64,000 bases of DNA from Phragmites australis (Eukaryota > Streptophyta > Magnoliopsida > Poales > Poaceae), in assembly GCF_958298935.1 (NCBI RefSeq), contig NC_084939.1, positions 8,385,501-8,449,500 on the forward strand, given 5' to 3'. Both the position numbers and the translations under genes were made by a program. This document shows positions 22,651 through 33,522 of the stretch, one piece after another. How positions within the stretch are numbered: position 1 is the stretch's first letter; each line of letters opens with the position of its first letter. Under the pieces are notes generated by a model. It did no database searches and was not told the origin of the DNA. It worked only from the letters and a program-made list of their open reading frames with translations.

Positions 22651-23020
22651 ATGGTGGCCGATTCTACGACAGAAGCTAACTATATCGTAGCTTCTGAAGC
22701 TACAAACGATGTTGTTTGGATCAGAAAGTTGTGCATAGTGTTTCTAGTCCAATAGATCTCTATTGCGATGATAATGGAGCCATTGCGCAAGCTAAAGAAC
22801 CTAGGTCGCATCAGAAATCCAGGCATAGACTGCGGCGTTATCACTTTATTCGAGAGATTTTAGATTATGATGACGTGAAGATATGCAAGGTATACGCGGA
22901 TTTGAATATTTCTGATCCGTTGATAAAGCCACTCACGCGGCCAAAGCATGAGGCGCACATGAAAGCTATGGTATTAGATACTTACATGATTGACTCTAAG
23001 TACAAGTGGGAGATTGAAGG
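22651..23020 (+). pseudogene. Ty1/copia RNase H end, unit 2 copy
   Basis: ADSTTEANYIVASEA and VWIRKLC, then PIDLYCDDNGAIAQAKEPRS and DPLIKPLTRPKHEAHMK form the C-terminal RNase H of copia pol. It extends further upstream than the unit 1 copy. One frameshift lies near 22735. The purine tract and LTR follow directly. Confidence 0.85.
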
Positions 23021-24622
23021 TGATATATCCTAGAGGCAATCATAAAGATGATTATATTACACGTCTATGTTAATGTACTTTTGAATAATATGTTATTCCA
23101 AGAATGACTATCTTTTATATTGATTGGCAAGTATATGACTAGTTCATGAAACTCTTTGTTTATATCACGATGTTATTCTTAGTTAATCCATGGTCGCATA
23201 TCATTGTGATGATACATAAGATCGGTATATATATTGATTGATGAACACGTTTCATGGATCATAGGTATAGAGATACCAAGTTAATAATATAGACATTTAT
23301 CTTAGAGAACATGATGTTGGATAGACCCACCTTGAGATACTGCTGGGATTATTATTTATGATGTTTCATCAGTTGTTATCTCAAATGGTGTAACTGTAGG
23401 ATCCTTAGATCTGAGATCGTCATTGATTCCCATAATGTGTTGTGGCATACTTTGAGGCTGCCAAACTCTATTCTGTAACTAGGTAGACATAAAGGTGGTT
23501 TTCAAGTTTGTCATGAAATATGTCGTGGGGTGTGAGCGATCAAGATGGAATTGATCCCTTCTTGATAACGGGAGAGATATCTCTAGGCCCCTCGAGGTAA
23601 TTGGATCGAGAAAGTGCAGGGCCATGCCAATATAATTAAAAGAGTTAGTCATGAATCCATTACTTGATCAAGTGAATGGTCGAGCTATCGCAAAGGTGGC
23701 ACGTATCTTTCCTTGAGTTTGACTGGTATCGTGAAGCGAAGGGATCGGTGTATGTGTATATCAAGATTCAGCTGATATGATCTTTTGTGTATACTTAGGA
23801 GTCAACATGTCTTGCTAAGGACCGCTATTGATTTCTGTTTGGAAAGGGTTTTCGAGTTGTATCCGTTTGTACATGAACCTAACGGGTCACACACTTAATG
23901 GGTTCGAACAAAACATGCAAATTGGATTCGTATATGGGTTTTGATTGGATTGTGATCCATAAGAAGTTAGAGTCCTAAAGGGCTTCCAATGTGGGAGCCC
24001 ATTGGCGAGCTCTATATAAGGAGAGGCGTGGGTAGGGCGTGCCAAGGTTAAGACACTCTGAAACTCTAGCCTTAACCTTCTACACGATCTTCCAAAACCC
24101 TAGCCGCGCGTGCGGTGCTAGCACATCAGCGCTTAGCATTTCTGCCCGGTACATGTGGATGCCGTAGAGGCACTGCTGCTATTGCGACACTGATCTTCTC
24201 GGCGAGTTGATCACGACGTGTTCGAGACTGGTCGCCGATCGTGATGAACTGGTCGACGTACCTACTCGCTGATCGTGGAGCACAACACGACCACTCGGAT
24301 CTAATCGAACAGAATGACACGACCACTCAAAACTAGTTGAAGATGCGATAGACATGATCGGGAGCTAATTGAGGAGCATGACCACCTGCTTGGAGTTGAT
24401 CGGGAAGCGCGACCACCTACATGGGATTTGTTGCGGATCTGATCAAGAAGTTACTCGAGGAGTTTGACGTGTACGATGTTAGATTGGTATACTCCAACTC
24501 TTCTTCCGCTACACTGCGCGTCGAGCGATAACAATCTTTGGTCTCCTACTAGCATGGTTTCCTGGGTGAATGTGATAGAAAAATTTTGTTTCAGGCTAGT
24601 GTAGCCTGCTTGTTACCCAACA
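23021..24622 (+). mobile_element. Copia 3' LTR, unit 2 copy
   Basis: TGATATATCCTAGAGGCAAT to TTGTTACCCAACA, 1602 bp. It diverges visibly from the unit 1 LTR, with up to about 9 changes in one 60-bp line. Confidence 0.75.
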
Positions 24623-25319
24623 AAATACAACCATGAAAAGTCAACATTAAGTATATATTAATGCCCAAAACTTTGTTATAGTCCCAAATCAAAAATTTTC
24701 GTTGGTTCTATTTTGATTTAAGACAAACTTAATCATAAGAGGCTAAAAATTATCACTTAAAGGCAACCAACATTAACTAAATTTGTGCATTCCTAAACTT
24801 AAAAAAATATATAAGTCAAAACATCATTATTTGGTTAATTAACAGTGCATAAAACATAATTAAGAAGTAAAGCATAATATTAATTGCACTAAAAATCATA
24901 GAACTTAAAAGAATAGCCCAAAATCCAGCCTTTCGACTCAAAAACTGTGCTGGGCCATTTAATTTTTCTACGCGTGCGTTGGCCTGGCCCAAAACTGCAA
25001 CGCCAGACGAGCTTCACACATGTCGGCCCGAGATCTTGAGCCCGACATGTCTTGGCCGTCGGATCAAAACCTACGGCCCACCGTGCTTATCACAGGAACA
25101 AAACCCCAGCGCAATGCCGCGTACCCTAACCCTCACTTCATTCTCACCCCTCCCTTCCGACTTCACCATGCGAGAAAAAAAATGCAGCAGCTGTGGGAGC
25201 TCCAGCGACAGAAGACTGCCGGTGAGAGAGAGAAGAGGCAGCACTGTCGTGAGAGAAACGACACTGCAGCGGGCCTACCCACCGGAGCGTGCGCGATGAG
25301 GGTTGCATATGCCTCCATC
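24623..25319 (+). promoter_or_regulatory. Promoter-like segment with site II motifs, unit 2 (original context)
   Basis: Counterpart of 12743-13430. TGGGCC (24952), GGCCTGGCCC and CGGCCCACC are kept. The telo-box reads AAAACCCCAG here. Downstream the unique DNA continues, so this is the uninterrupted version. An open frame 25182-25325 (MQQLWELQRQKTAGERE...) is not recognised, and no clear gene follows before 25600. Confidence 0.35.
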
Positions 25320-26728
25320 GGTTAGTTCTTCGGTGGTGCTCGCTCCATGAGATTGTGCGCGTGGGGACAGTGGAGGAGCACGCTGGCGAAACGACGCGCG
25401 AGCACATGCTCGGTGGCGACGGAACAACAGCACCAACTGAAAGATCCTCGCGCAACCAAAAAGAACGGAGGAAGAACAAGGAAAACCTGCCGGAGATGGA
25501 GATCCCCTTCAATTAGGATGTCGGGAACCCTCTCATATAGGTGTGGTGTGAGTTGGGACCAAGCCAGTAGAAGTTAGTTTTGGTCCATCGATCATGGCAC
25601 CATATGGTCAACTGTTGACCTATTCCTAAGGACATCAGTTAGCTGAGATCACATCCATCACATTAGTGAGTTGATTGGGCTTGATTATCACTAAATAGGT
25701 GTAGTTAATTTGGTTTTATCAAGGGTTAGGGATGATGATTAGTGAATTGTTTGGACGATAATGGTGTTGGCCCAACAAATACAAGCAGAGGGTGATGATT
25801 GCGTGTTGTTTGTGCGAGTTAGGCTATGCATGCCATCGGCGTGTTAGGGTTCTTCAATCGTGTGAAGCGAAAGAAAGAAAAGAGAGAAAAGTTTGTACAT
25901 CGTTTTCTTCTCGAGATATGCGGCTTTTTTTTAATTTATGTCTACTCGAGTAGGCAAAGATTTGCTACTGTCATGTCACTGGCTTGCAGACACAGGGTGC
26001 GAAGGAGGATCTCAGCTCATGAAACAGATCAAGCAAGGAGGCAGCATCAGTTCACTAAAGGTAACAGAGTCGTTGGGCTGGAATGGCAAAAGTAACAACG
26101 GCCCAAGCCCAAGTGTATCTAGAGGAGAGTTCTTTCGTGAGGGAGAAGTTGCACTAAAGACAACGATGGCTGTCTGTAACAAACTGGAACTCGATTAATG
26201 ATGAAAAACCATGAACTCGAGCATAGCGCGTACCTGTGGCTCTGGGAAATCCCACCTCTCTACCATTTTATTCCTCTAGTTTGGTAACATGTCATTCCAC
26301 ACTTATGATGATTCGTTGATTCGCAAACTAATTTGTAAGTAACATAAAACAAAGTTTATCTGTTCCATTATTATTTCTAGTTAACCAAGCCTGACTCAGA
26401 TACGGTTTATTTGAATCTGACTGATTATGTGCACTCTAATGATTTGGTTGCAACACTTTGGAGCCAAGTTTTTGAAAATTTCAAAGCCAAATACCGAGCC
26501 TCTCAACAAAAGAGTAAATTTAACCTCTACTTCATATTTGAAAAGAAAGTTTATTTTATTAGTCCGGACTATTAAGTTTGTCCACTTAAATGTACAGTCC
26601 CAATATCCAAAATGATAGTGATGGCAAACATTGAAATAGCTTAGCATTCCTGTTCTTTATACGATGTTTTCCCTTAGTTTTCTAGATATTTCTTAGAAAT
26701 TTCCAATTTTTCATAAAGTTTCTAATTA
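25320..26728 (+). other. Unique intergenic DNA, no gene supported
   Basis: The first ~270 bp are GC-rich and gene-like in composition (AAAGAACGGAGGAAGAACAA) but end in stops. From 25600 on it is AT-rich with short frames only. Confidence 0.4.
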
Positions 26729-26944
26729 CTCCCTCCGTTTCAAAATACGTGGTGTATTAGGGTTAAAAAGAGCTAGACTTTATAAATTTTAACCAACAAT
26801 TTGTCAAATTGTACGTATGTTTAGTGTATAAAAGATATATTAATATATTCATGTTTCACATATCTTTGAACAAGATATTAGTTTCGTAACAATTGATAAT
26901 ATATTGTAAGATAAAATTAATAGTCAAGGTATACTTTGAAAGAA
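26729..26944 (+). mobile_element. Stowaway-type MITE, truncated
   Basis: TA is followed by CTCCCTCCGTTTCAAAATA, the hallmark Stowaway (Tc1/mariner) end. The interior with TTTGAACAAGATATTAG and TATACTTTGAAAGAA follows, but no GGAGGGAG end is found. Only the left part remains. Confidence 0.75.
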
Positions 26945-27757
26945 AACAATTGTTGTCAAATCCTGATAACAATTGAACCAACAATTGATATTAGTTTCTT
27001 TGTAAAAAGAAATGGAAGGGGCACTTCTCAAATAAAGACTTTTTCAGAAAATGCAACACATGAAGGGTTCATCTGTAACTTTTACTTAACAACCGGGCCC
27101 TTGGTAATTTTTTCAGCTGCATGATTAATCTGGGCCCCAAAGCCATGAAAAATGGCTTTCAAGAACCACAGCCGCATGATATCCCACTTGCACTTATCAA
27201 TCGCTAGCATTTACCTTACGTCTCACTGACACTTAACTAAAAAGTGGCTTGAGTGCTTTCTGTGTCGTCAATCTAGAGTAGGGAATTTCGAGCTTTCCTC
27301 AAGTGTTTGTGGCGCACGGGGAAATCCACCATTTAGTAGTGGTTCGTATGTAATTTAACTTTGATCTGGGCCCTTGATAACTACTTTCATTTCGCACGAT
27401 TAGTCTAGCCCCTAGTTAAGGCCTAGCTAGTTGGGCCTTAATGCAATGAAACGTGGTTTTCAAGGACCACATCCGCATGATGGACACGCTTACACTTAGG
27501 AGTGAAAACCGGCCAGATATTTCCGGTCCGTCCAATCTTCCGAACTGCTATTTTGTATCCTGATCGGATCTCGAATATTATATATTAAAAAAATTCTTGA
27601 TATCGGATTAGATGTTATACAGTGGTATCGGATTCGTACGTAAAGATATCCATCGGATATCAGATAATAAAAATAAAATCGGATATACCTAAAAACTATC
27701 TGACAACTATCCGAGTATATTTTTTTTTAGAGCTTGTAAATTTTTCATATGGAGTTA

Positions 27758-27968
27758 TTTATAGTTGATAATTTTTAATTTAAAGTTATTAATATATTTA
27801 AATAATTAATAAAGAACTTCAGCTAGTATATTAGAGTTGGATGTAGATAATCTTTATATGAAAATTATATCTCTCGAGGAGATCTACATATTTATAGTTG
27901 ATAATTTTTTATTGAAGTTATTAATATATTCAAATAATTAATAAAAACTTCAGCTAGTATATTGGATA
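27758..27968 (+). repeat. Two ~75-bp direct repeats
   Basis: TTTATAGTTGATAATTTTT through AACTTCAGCTAGTATATT occurs at about 27758-27835 and 27891-27965. The GAGATCTACA and TAGTTGA words echo the CACTA foldback family, so this may be an old relic of it. Confidence 0.7.
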
Positions 27969-28212
27969 CTAATAACTTCTCCGATTTCGCTCTAACATAA
28001 CTCCTTCCATGAGAGTATATTTTTTATTTACTTATTGAACCTCTAATATAGTTGAGTTTTAGATGCGTAGAATAGTTAAACAATCATAACACATGTGATA
28101 TAAATGGTTGTTGCTTTTACTCAATATCAGAATAAATACTTGTGACCAACATTGTCTATACCTGACTTATCACATATTTGATCCATATACTCGTGATAGA
28201 GATTATCTGCAT

Positions 28213-28236
28213 CTATATATATATATATATATATAT
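28213..28236. repeat. (TA)n microsatellite
   Basis: Twelve TA dinucleotides in a row. Confidence 0.95.
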
Positions 28237-29030
28237 CCGATACCATCTGTGTCTAGCTCTAAATCTGACAAAAAAATATGAGATAGGATATATGATCAAC
28301 AATATCTATCTGTATCTGATTCGATTACCTATCAATGATACACTTACATCTCAAAAAATGGAAGCACTTAGGGTATCTCTAACGATCTATGTCATCTAGC
28401 TGTAAGGATGTCTATATCATATTTTTTTCTATATAGAGGAGAGTTAATATGAGGAGAGAGAAAAGCTAGCTACTAACGTGCAGTCAATATATAACGTATT
28501 TCAAGATATATGAGACTTTTAATACTTTAGTACATGTAGATCCATATTAAATTAGAAGAAAATGCTTTAGTTAGTTCATTAGAAGGATTATCTATTGTGT
28601 TATCCATAGATGATATATGGATAATTTTTTTAGCTAGTAGTTGATTATATTGTTGGATACGCTGTTAGCTTAGATCTCACTAACACTTATCATTCATTGG
28701 AAAACGGCGAAGCAGGGAGAGGGGTTCATAGTTGAGTCTACAAAAGTTGAGATCAGGTCTCTTCTAATTACATGTAAAAGAATTGTTGTAAAATATATGT
28801 TTAGCCACAAATAGGGCCAAGAACATGCATATATTCGCAGTGCAAATTTAGTGAACAAAAATTATAATTTCATACAAGGTTCACATACACATACACACAC
28901 AATACTGAAGTATAAACTATTAAGGTTCTCTAGCCACCTATGGCATAACCTTATACATATTTGACACAATGAGAAACAAATACCACATATTAATTTACAT
29001 TGGTAGGTCATATTCCTTGCGCGGCTAGAC

Positions 29031-29327
29031 CTAGCTGGCCAGACCACCCAAGTTCACATGATCTGAATCAGCTTCTCCACGACGAACCACACGGTAAACC
29101 AAGGGCTGCTTCATCTCACTGGCGGAGACACTCCGTGAGCTTGATGGGCTGAGATGAGGACCACTCGTACTCCTGCAGGAGCTGGACCAACCACAAGTAG
29201 ACCGTGGATCATTCGGCCTGAGCATATCCTCGGGCCGGACCCAAAAGGAGCTAACATAAGATCTCATGCCCAGCACGCTTCCGTCTTCTTCCTCCGTAAA
29301 CCTCTCCAGACGGAAGGGAACACCCAT
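29031..29327 (-). CDS. Unrecognised 98-codon ORF
   Basis: The minus-strand frame starts MGVPFRLERFTEEEDG, has a Ser/Arg-rich middle (SSSCRSTSGPHLSPSSSRS) and ends HVNLGGLAS. GC content is higher than in the flanks, which fits an exon remnant. No family is recognised and no splice context is convincing. Confidence 0.25.
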   Translation of the reverse strand: MGVPFRLERFTEEEDGSVLGMRSYVSSFWVRPEDMLRPNDPRSTCGWSSSCRSTSGPHLSPSSSRSVSASEMKQPLVYRVVRRGEADSDHVNLGGLAS

Positions 29328-29460
29328 GGGTCTCCCCAGATAGCCTCGTCATGAGATATGGCCTACATGTTCACCATCGCCGTGGTCCCCGCAGCTAGAT
29401 TTTTTGTTTTTATTTTTATTTTTTAAATTTTGAAAAACTAGGTATACATTTGAAAAAATA

Positions 29461-30064
29461 GTAAGAATAGGCTTTTATCGCTCGCTGGAAGTACCTGTCA
29501 CCCTTCTAATTGACAACAAGTGGTGGGCTCAACGGTTGAATGGCTAAAAAATTAAATTCATTGCCATAGTGGTGGCCACGTCCTTTTGTCACTCGTTGGA
29601 AGGATGACAGGAGCGTCTACGCCTTCTAGGGCCCATTGGAAAACTTGTTAGCTGTTAGAAGGGTGGCAACTTTTCCTATATAAGCATGGCCCGGCCCTCC
29701 CTAGCCGCGCTCTGGTCATTTGTTCCAACTGAGAGAGAAGAGAAGGAGAGAAAGAGAAGGAGAAAGAGGAGGAGGAGGAGGAGGAGAGGGGAGGGGAGGG
29801 GAGGGAGAAAAAAGCAGTGAAGTCCTGCCAGAATCCATCTCCAGTGAAGATAAATATTTAAATCTTTGTATTTTTTTACAAACTAGTTAGGTTAGCCATC
29901 AGATCTAGATTTAGACATATGTTAGCGATCTAGGACTAGTGATTTTAGAGGTAGTGTTATTAGATCTAATTTTTTAGAGCAATGTAGAGTAATATAGAGT
30001 AGTTAATTGACCTACGTTTTTAGGGATAGTTGCACTATTATTACATATAGTATTATTTAGCAAT
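29461..30064 (+). promoter_or_regulatory. Probable promoter and leader of a MULE gene
   Basis: A TATA box (CCTATATAAGC, about 29678) precedes a long purine-rich leader (29731-29815) and T-rich intron-like DNA. The sequence runs up to the gypsy insertion and resumes after it at 43057, before a MuDR-like coding remnant. The link to that MULE is inferred from this continuity; no MULE terminal repeat was found. Confidence 0.4.
29788..29805 (+). other. G-quadruplex motif
   Basis: GGGGAGGGGAGGGGAGGG: four G-runs with single-base loops, inside a (GAGGA)n tract. Confidence 0.85.
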
Positions 30065-30069
30065 CATTG

Positions 30070-30691
30070 TATTGAATATCTAACTATACTGTATATACAT
30101 ATAAAGAGTACATTATAAATGGATAGGATACTTTGTTCAGATCTTAACGACTCCAGATATTGCGGACTCAAATCTACGGACTCAGTATACTTGAAGATCA
30201 CGAAAGCCTATACTAAGAAGGTTTCGATCGGATTAACCGACTTGAGTACGAATAGTATCCAGATTGGATTTGGCCGACAAGATGGAGGACTCCTCATCGA
30301 TTATGACAGGATTCAGGGCAGTGCCGAAGCCTATATAAGGTAGGGACCTAGAACCCTCAAAGAACAACAACTAGAATTACAACCAGAACCACAACTTCAA
30401 CGACCTAGAGCAGTTCAACATGACTCAACTCGATGCAAGCACCAAGACCATAGGAGATACTTGACAACTTCAACTCTAATTTAGTTTAGATCCGACCTAC
30501 TCCTTGTAATAGCCATCTTGCTTGTGCTCGAGAGAATACAAATACATCAACCTCCATACATGATGTAGGGTATTATTTTAGTTGGGGGCTTGAACTTGTC
30601 TACATTGTGTGTCTTGTTTTGTGCTCGATCCCTGATCTCGAAGGTACCCCAGTCTAATTATGGACATATTTTTAGGAATAAATCTTTGATA
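30070..30691 (+). repeat. Gypsy 5' LTR
   Basis: TATTGAATATCTAAC... to ...AAATCTTTGATA, 622 bp. The 3' LTR starts TATCGAATATCTAAC and ends AAATCTTCAACA, so the outer bases have mutated from TG...CA. A TATATAAGGTAGGG box lies at about 30332. GTTAGTGCACCAGGTAGGGG follows, a primer-binding-site context usual for this type. Confidence 0.9.
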
Positions 30692-30737
30692 GTTAGTGCA
30701 CCAGGTAGGGGTCTTCTTTTGTTTTTCAGGATCAATC

Positions 30738-31700
30738 ATGTCTCAAGTGAGCATCCGCGTCATATTCTCCAACATCGGTTTCTATGACCACTTTGAGTCG
30801 CCTACAGTCATCTTCGAATCACCTCCCGCTGGCTCTGAGATCACCTTTCGGAACTATGGTTTACCACTAGGACATTCAGGGTGGACAGAAGAGGCGGAGA
30901 AGGCCTTTTAGGACTTAAAAAGGTATTTATTGTCTCGGTTGATTCTAGCCCTGCCTAATGAAAAAGAGGAGCTCCTTTTGTACATTGTACCTACCCCACA
31001 AGTCCTAAGCACGGTCCTGGTGGTCGAACGGGAATGCCCCGAGGAGAGGGCCAATATCCAGAAACCGGTTTACTACGTGAGCGAAGTCCTACATGATGCT
31101 AAACTATGGTACCCACAAGTACAAAAGTTGTTATATGACTTCCCAAAAGCTAAGACACTATGTTCAAGCACACAAGATCACCGTGATGATGTATCTACTG
31201 AAGGATGCTATACACAATAGGGATGCTACTGGACGAATCGCGCAATGGGCGGTCAAGCTCAATGAGTGCGAGGTAAACTATGCACCGCGTATGAGCATCA
31301 AGTCAGGATTATTAGCAGAATTCATCGCCGAATGGTCAAATATTGAGGAAATAAAACCGAATATGGTCGAGGACCACATGATGCTCTTCTTTGACGGATC
31401 ACTTATGCTTCAAGGCTCGGGGGCTTGCATCGTACTCAAATCTCCAACAAGCGATGAACTCGGGTACATCATTCAATTAGAATTTAAAACTTCCAACAAT
31501 GTTACAGAGTACGAAGGGCTGGTAAACAGGCTCCGCATAGGTATATCACTTGGAATCAGGCTGCTATTCATGAAAGGGGATTCATAGATAGTTGTAAACC
31601 AAGTGCAAAAGGAGTACCAGTGCTTACACAACAATATGACAACTTATCTAAATGAAGTATGAAAGATCAAGCAACAGTTTGAAGGGCTAGAAGTCATGCA
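30738..31700 (+). pseudogene. Gag start fused by deletion to RT end / RNase H
   Basis: ATG at 30738 opens a gag-like N-terminus (MSQVSIRVIFSN). Near 30884 it joins EEAEKAF, the end of the RT-RNase H connection, in the same frame with one TAG (30909). RNase H parts follow: PVYYVSEVLHDAK, then a shift near 31140, then LFFDGSLMLQGSGACIVL with the FDGS active-site block, and NVTEYEGLV. RNase H degrades the RNA strand during reverse transcription. About 3 kb of gag-pol is gone. Confidence 0.8.
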
Positions 31701-31849
31701 CATCTAAAGAAGTGACAATGCCACTGCTAATGAACTTGCCAGGCTCGCTTCGTCCCGTTCTCCAACACCTATAGGAGTCTTCATCGAGAAACTCCTTAAA
31801 CCATCTGTCTCAATAGTTTCGAGCTCAGATGTTGCCCAATTCGACTAGC

Positions 31850-33160
31850 AGTCTTGTAAGGTTAGTGAGGCAAGATCCACAGACATGGTAGCTGCACTAC
31901 TCAAACATAAACTTACTTGGATGACTCCATTCTGAGCCTATCTAAAAGGTCAAGAAATCCTTGACAATGATGCGTCTGTAAAGAAAATTGCTCGTAAGTC
32001 CAAGCTATATACTTTTGTAGATGGCAAGCTCTACAGAAAGGGAAGTAACAAATTCTTGGTGAAGTGCATCACTCAGGAAAAGGGCAATAAGATATTGTTC
32101 GATATCCATAGAGGTATGTGTGGTAATCATGCGTCTTATCTCACCTTGGTCGGAAAGGTTTTCCGCCAAGGATTCTTTTGGTCGACTGCCCTCTAAGATG
32201 CTTTCAAGCTGGTCAAAAAGTGCGAAAGCTGCCAATTTTTTGGAAGACAGACTATTCGGCCAGTCCAAGCTCTGTAAATAATTCATCTTTCTTAGCCTTT
32301 CTTTGTCTAGGGTTTGTATATCCTCGGACCATTCCCAAGGGCCCAAGGTGGTTTTAAATCCCTATTCGTGGCTATCGAAACATTTACTAAGTGGATCAAG
32401 GCCAAACCCATAGGAAAGATAACCGCAAAAGCAACCTAAGTTCACGAGGAGCATAATTACTCGATACGGTATTCCACATCGGATAATTACAGACAATGGT
32501 AGCTAGTTTAAAAGCGAGATCTTTATTGTGTTCTGTGAAAATTTTGGCATAAAAAATTGTTTCGCTTTAGTAGCTCACCCTCAAAGTAACAGTCAGATTG
32601 AGCGCACCAATGGTATAATCTTGTAGGGTATCAAAACTCGGGTTTTTTATAGGCTTAAAGCTTACTCGAAACACTGTGTGAAAGAGCTTCCCTCGGTGCC
32701 ATGGGCCATTTGTACCTCGATTAACAGGGCCACCGGTGAAACTTCTTTCTTTTTAGTCTATGGAGCAGAAGAAGTGCTTCCGACTGAATTGCAGGTTGGA
32801 TCACCACGAGTGAAAAGTTATTCGGAAGAAGGGCAAGCGCAGTTAGGAGAGGAAAATATCAATCTACTTGAGGAGTACCGTGATTGAGTATCCATTCGAG
32901 TAGCCAAGTATCAATGAGCATTATGTAGATATCATAGTCAGAAAATCTAGCCCAAAAAACTTACTGCTGGGGACCTTGTTCTATAAAAGGTGTAGAAACA
33001 GGTTAGGCACCATAAGTTATCACCTAATTGGGAAGGACTCTACATAGTAGTCGAAGTTAATTGACTTGGATTAGTACAGTTATCTACTCCAAACTGTGAG
33101 ATACTCGAACACTCGTGGAACATCAACCAACTCCGACCGTTTCATTCATAGTTAAGGTAA
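31850..33160 (+). pseudogene. Gypsy integrase, many stops
   Basis: The zinc-binding part (IHRGMCGNHASYLTLV ... CESCQ) is followed by the catalytic core: VAIETFTKWIKA with the first Asp (IETF, mutated from the usual DYFTKW) and IITDNGS with the second. PQSNSQIERTNG carries the Glu. The C-terminal WAICTSINRATGETSFFLVYG and ELQVGSPRV parts then follow. At least ten stops or shifts interrupt it. The protein would insert element cDNA into the genome; this copy cannot. Confidence 0.85.
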
Positions 33161-33227
33161 CTTGAAGGTAGGTCGATTACATTTTGATCAAACTGGCTAT
33201 CCTATTACATATTTTTTCTTTCTAACC

Positions 33228-33506
33228 TATTGCTGGAAAAGCAAAAAGGTCAACAGGTTAGGTTTTACTATAATTACTTGAAATGCGTTTGGATAATATA
33301 GTTTTTTTTGATTGGGTATAGCTTCAACCATTCCTGGGGCCCGGCAATTAGTTAACCATAGACATATTTTAGTTAATGGTCATATAGTTGATATACCAAG
33401 TTTTCATTGCAAACCCCGAGATATTATTACTACAAAGGATAACCAAAGATCAAAACGTCTGGTTCAAAAACTCTATTGCTTCATTCGATCCTACGAGATA
33501 ATATAG
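33228..33506 (+). other. rps4: Plastid DNA insert (NUPT) with part of rps4
   Basis: From about 33229 the frame reads plastid ribosomal protein S4: AGKAKRSTG, LLEMRLDNIVF, then [20 protein letters not shown] and IVDIPSF...[20 protein letters not shown]. Several changes are C-to-T or G-to-A, giving stops where Gln codons stood and ATA for ATG, as expected of methylated plastid DNA in the nucleus. An extra A near 33466 shifts the frame, and similarity stops near 33490. Flanking copies of TTTTTTCTTTCTAACC (33212-33227 and 33507-33522) mark the insert. It is not functional here. Confidence 0.88.
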
Positions 33507-33522
33507 TTTTTTCTTTCTAACC

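Larger units (their letters stand above)
13431..25319 (+). repeat. Tandem segmental duplication, unit 2
   Basis: Direct repeat of 3457-13430. It begins ATAGCGGTGCTGGG and ends ATATGCCTCCATC; the sequence that follows (GGTTAGTTCTTCGG) is unique. It carries the extra 2590-bp CACTA element at 17551 and the fuller copia junction at 22137-23020. Confidence 0.9.
26945..29030 (+). other. AT-rich intergenic DNA with small repeats
   Basis: It contains imperfect duplicates (27085-27240 and 27362-27510, sharing TGGCTTTCAAGAACCACA / TGGTTTTCAAGGACCACA and CCGCATGAT) and a closer direct repeat at 27758-27968. No gene is seen. Confidence 0.5.
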
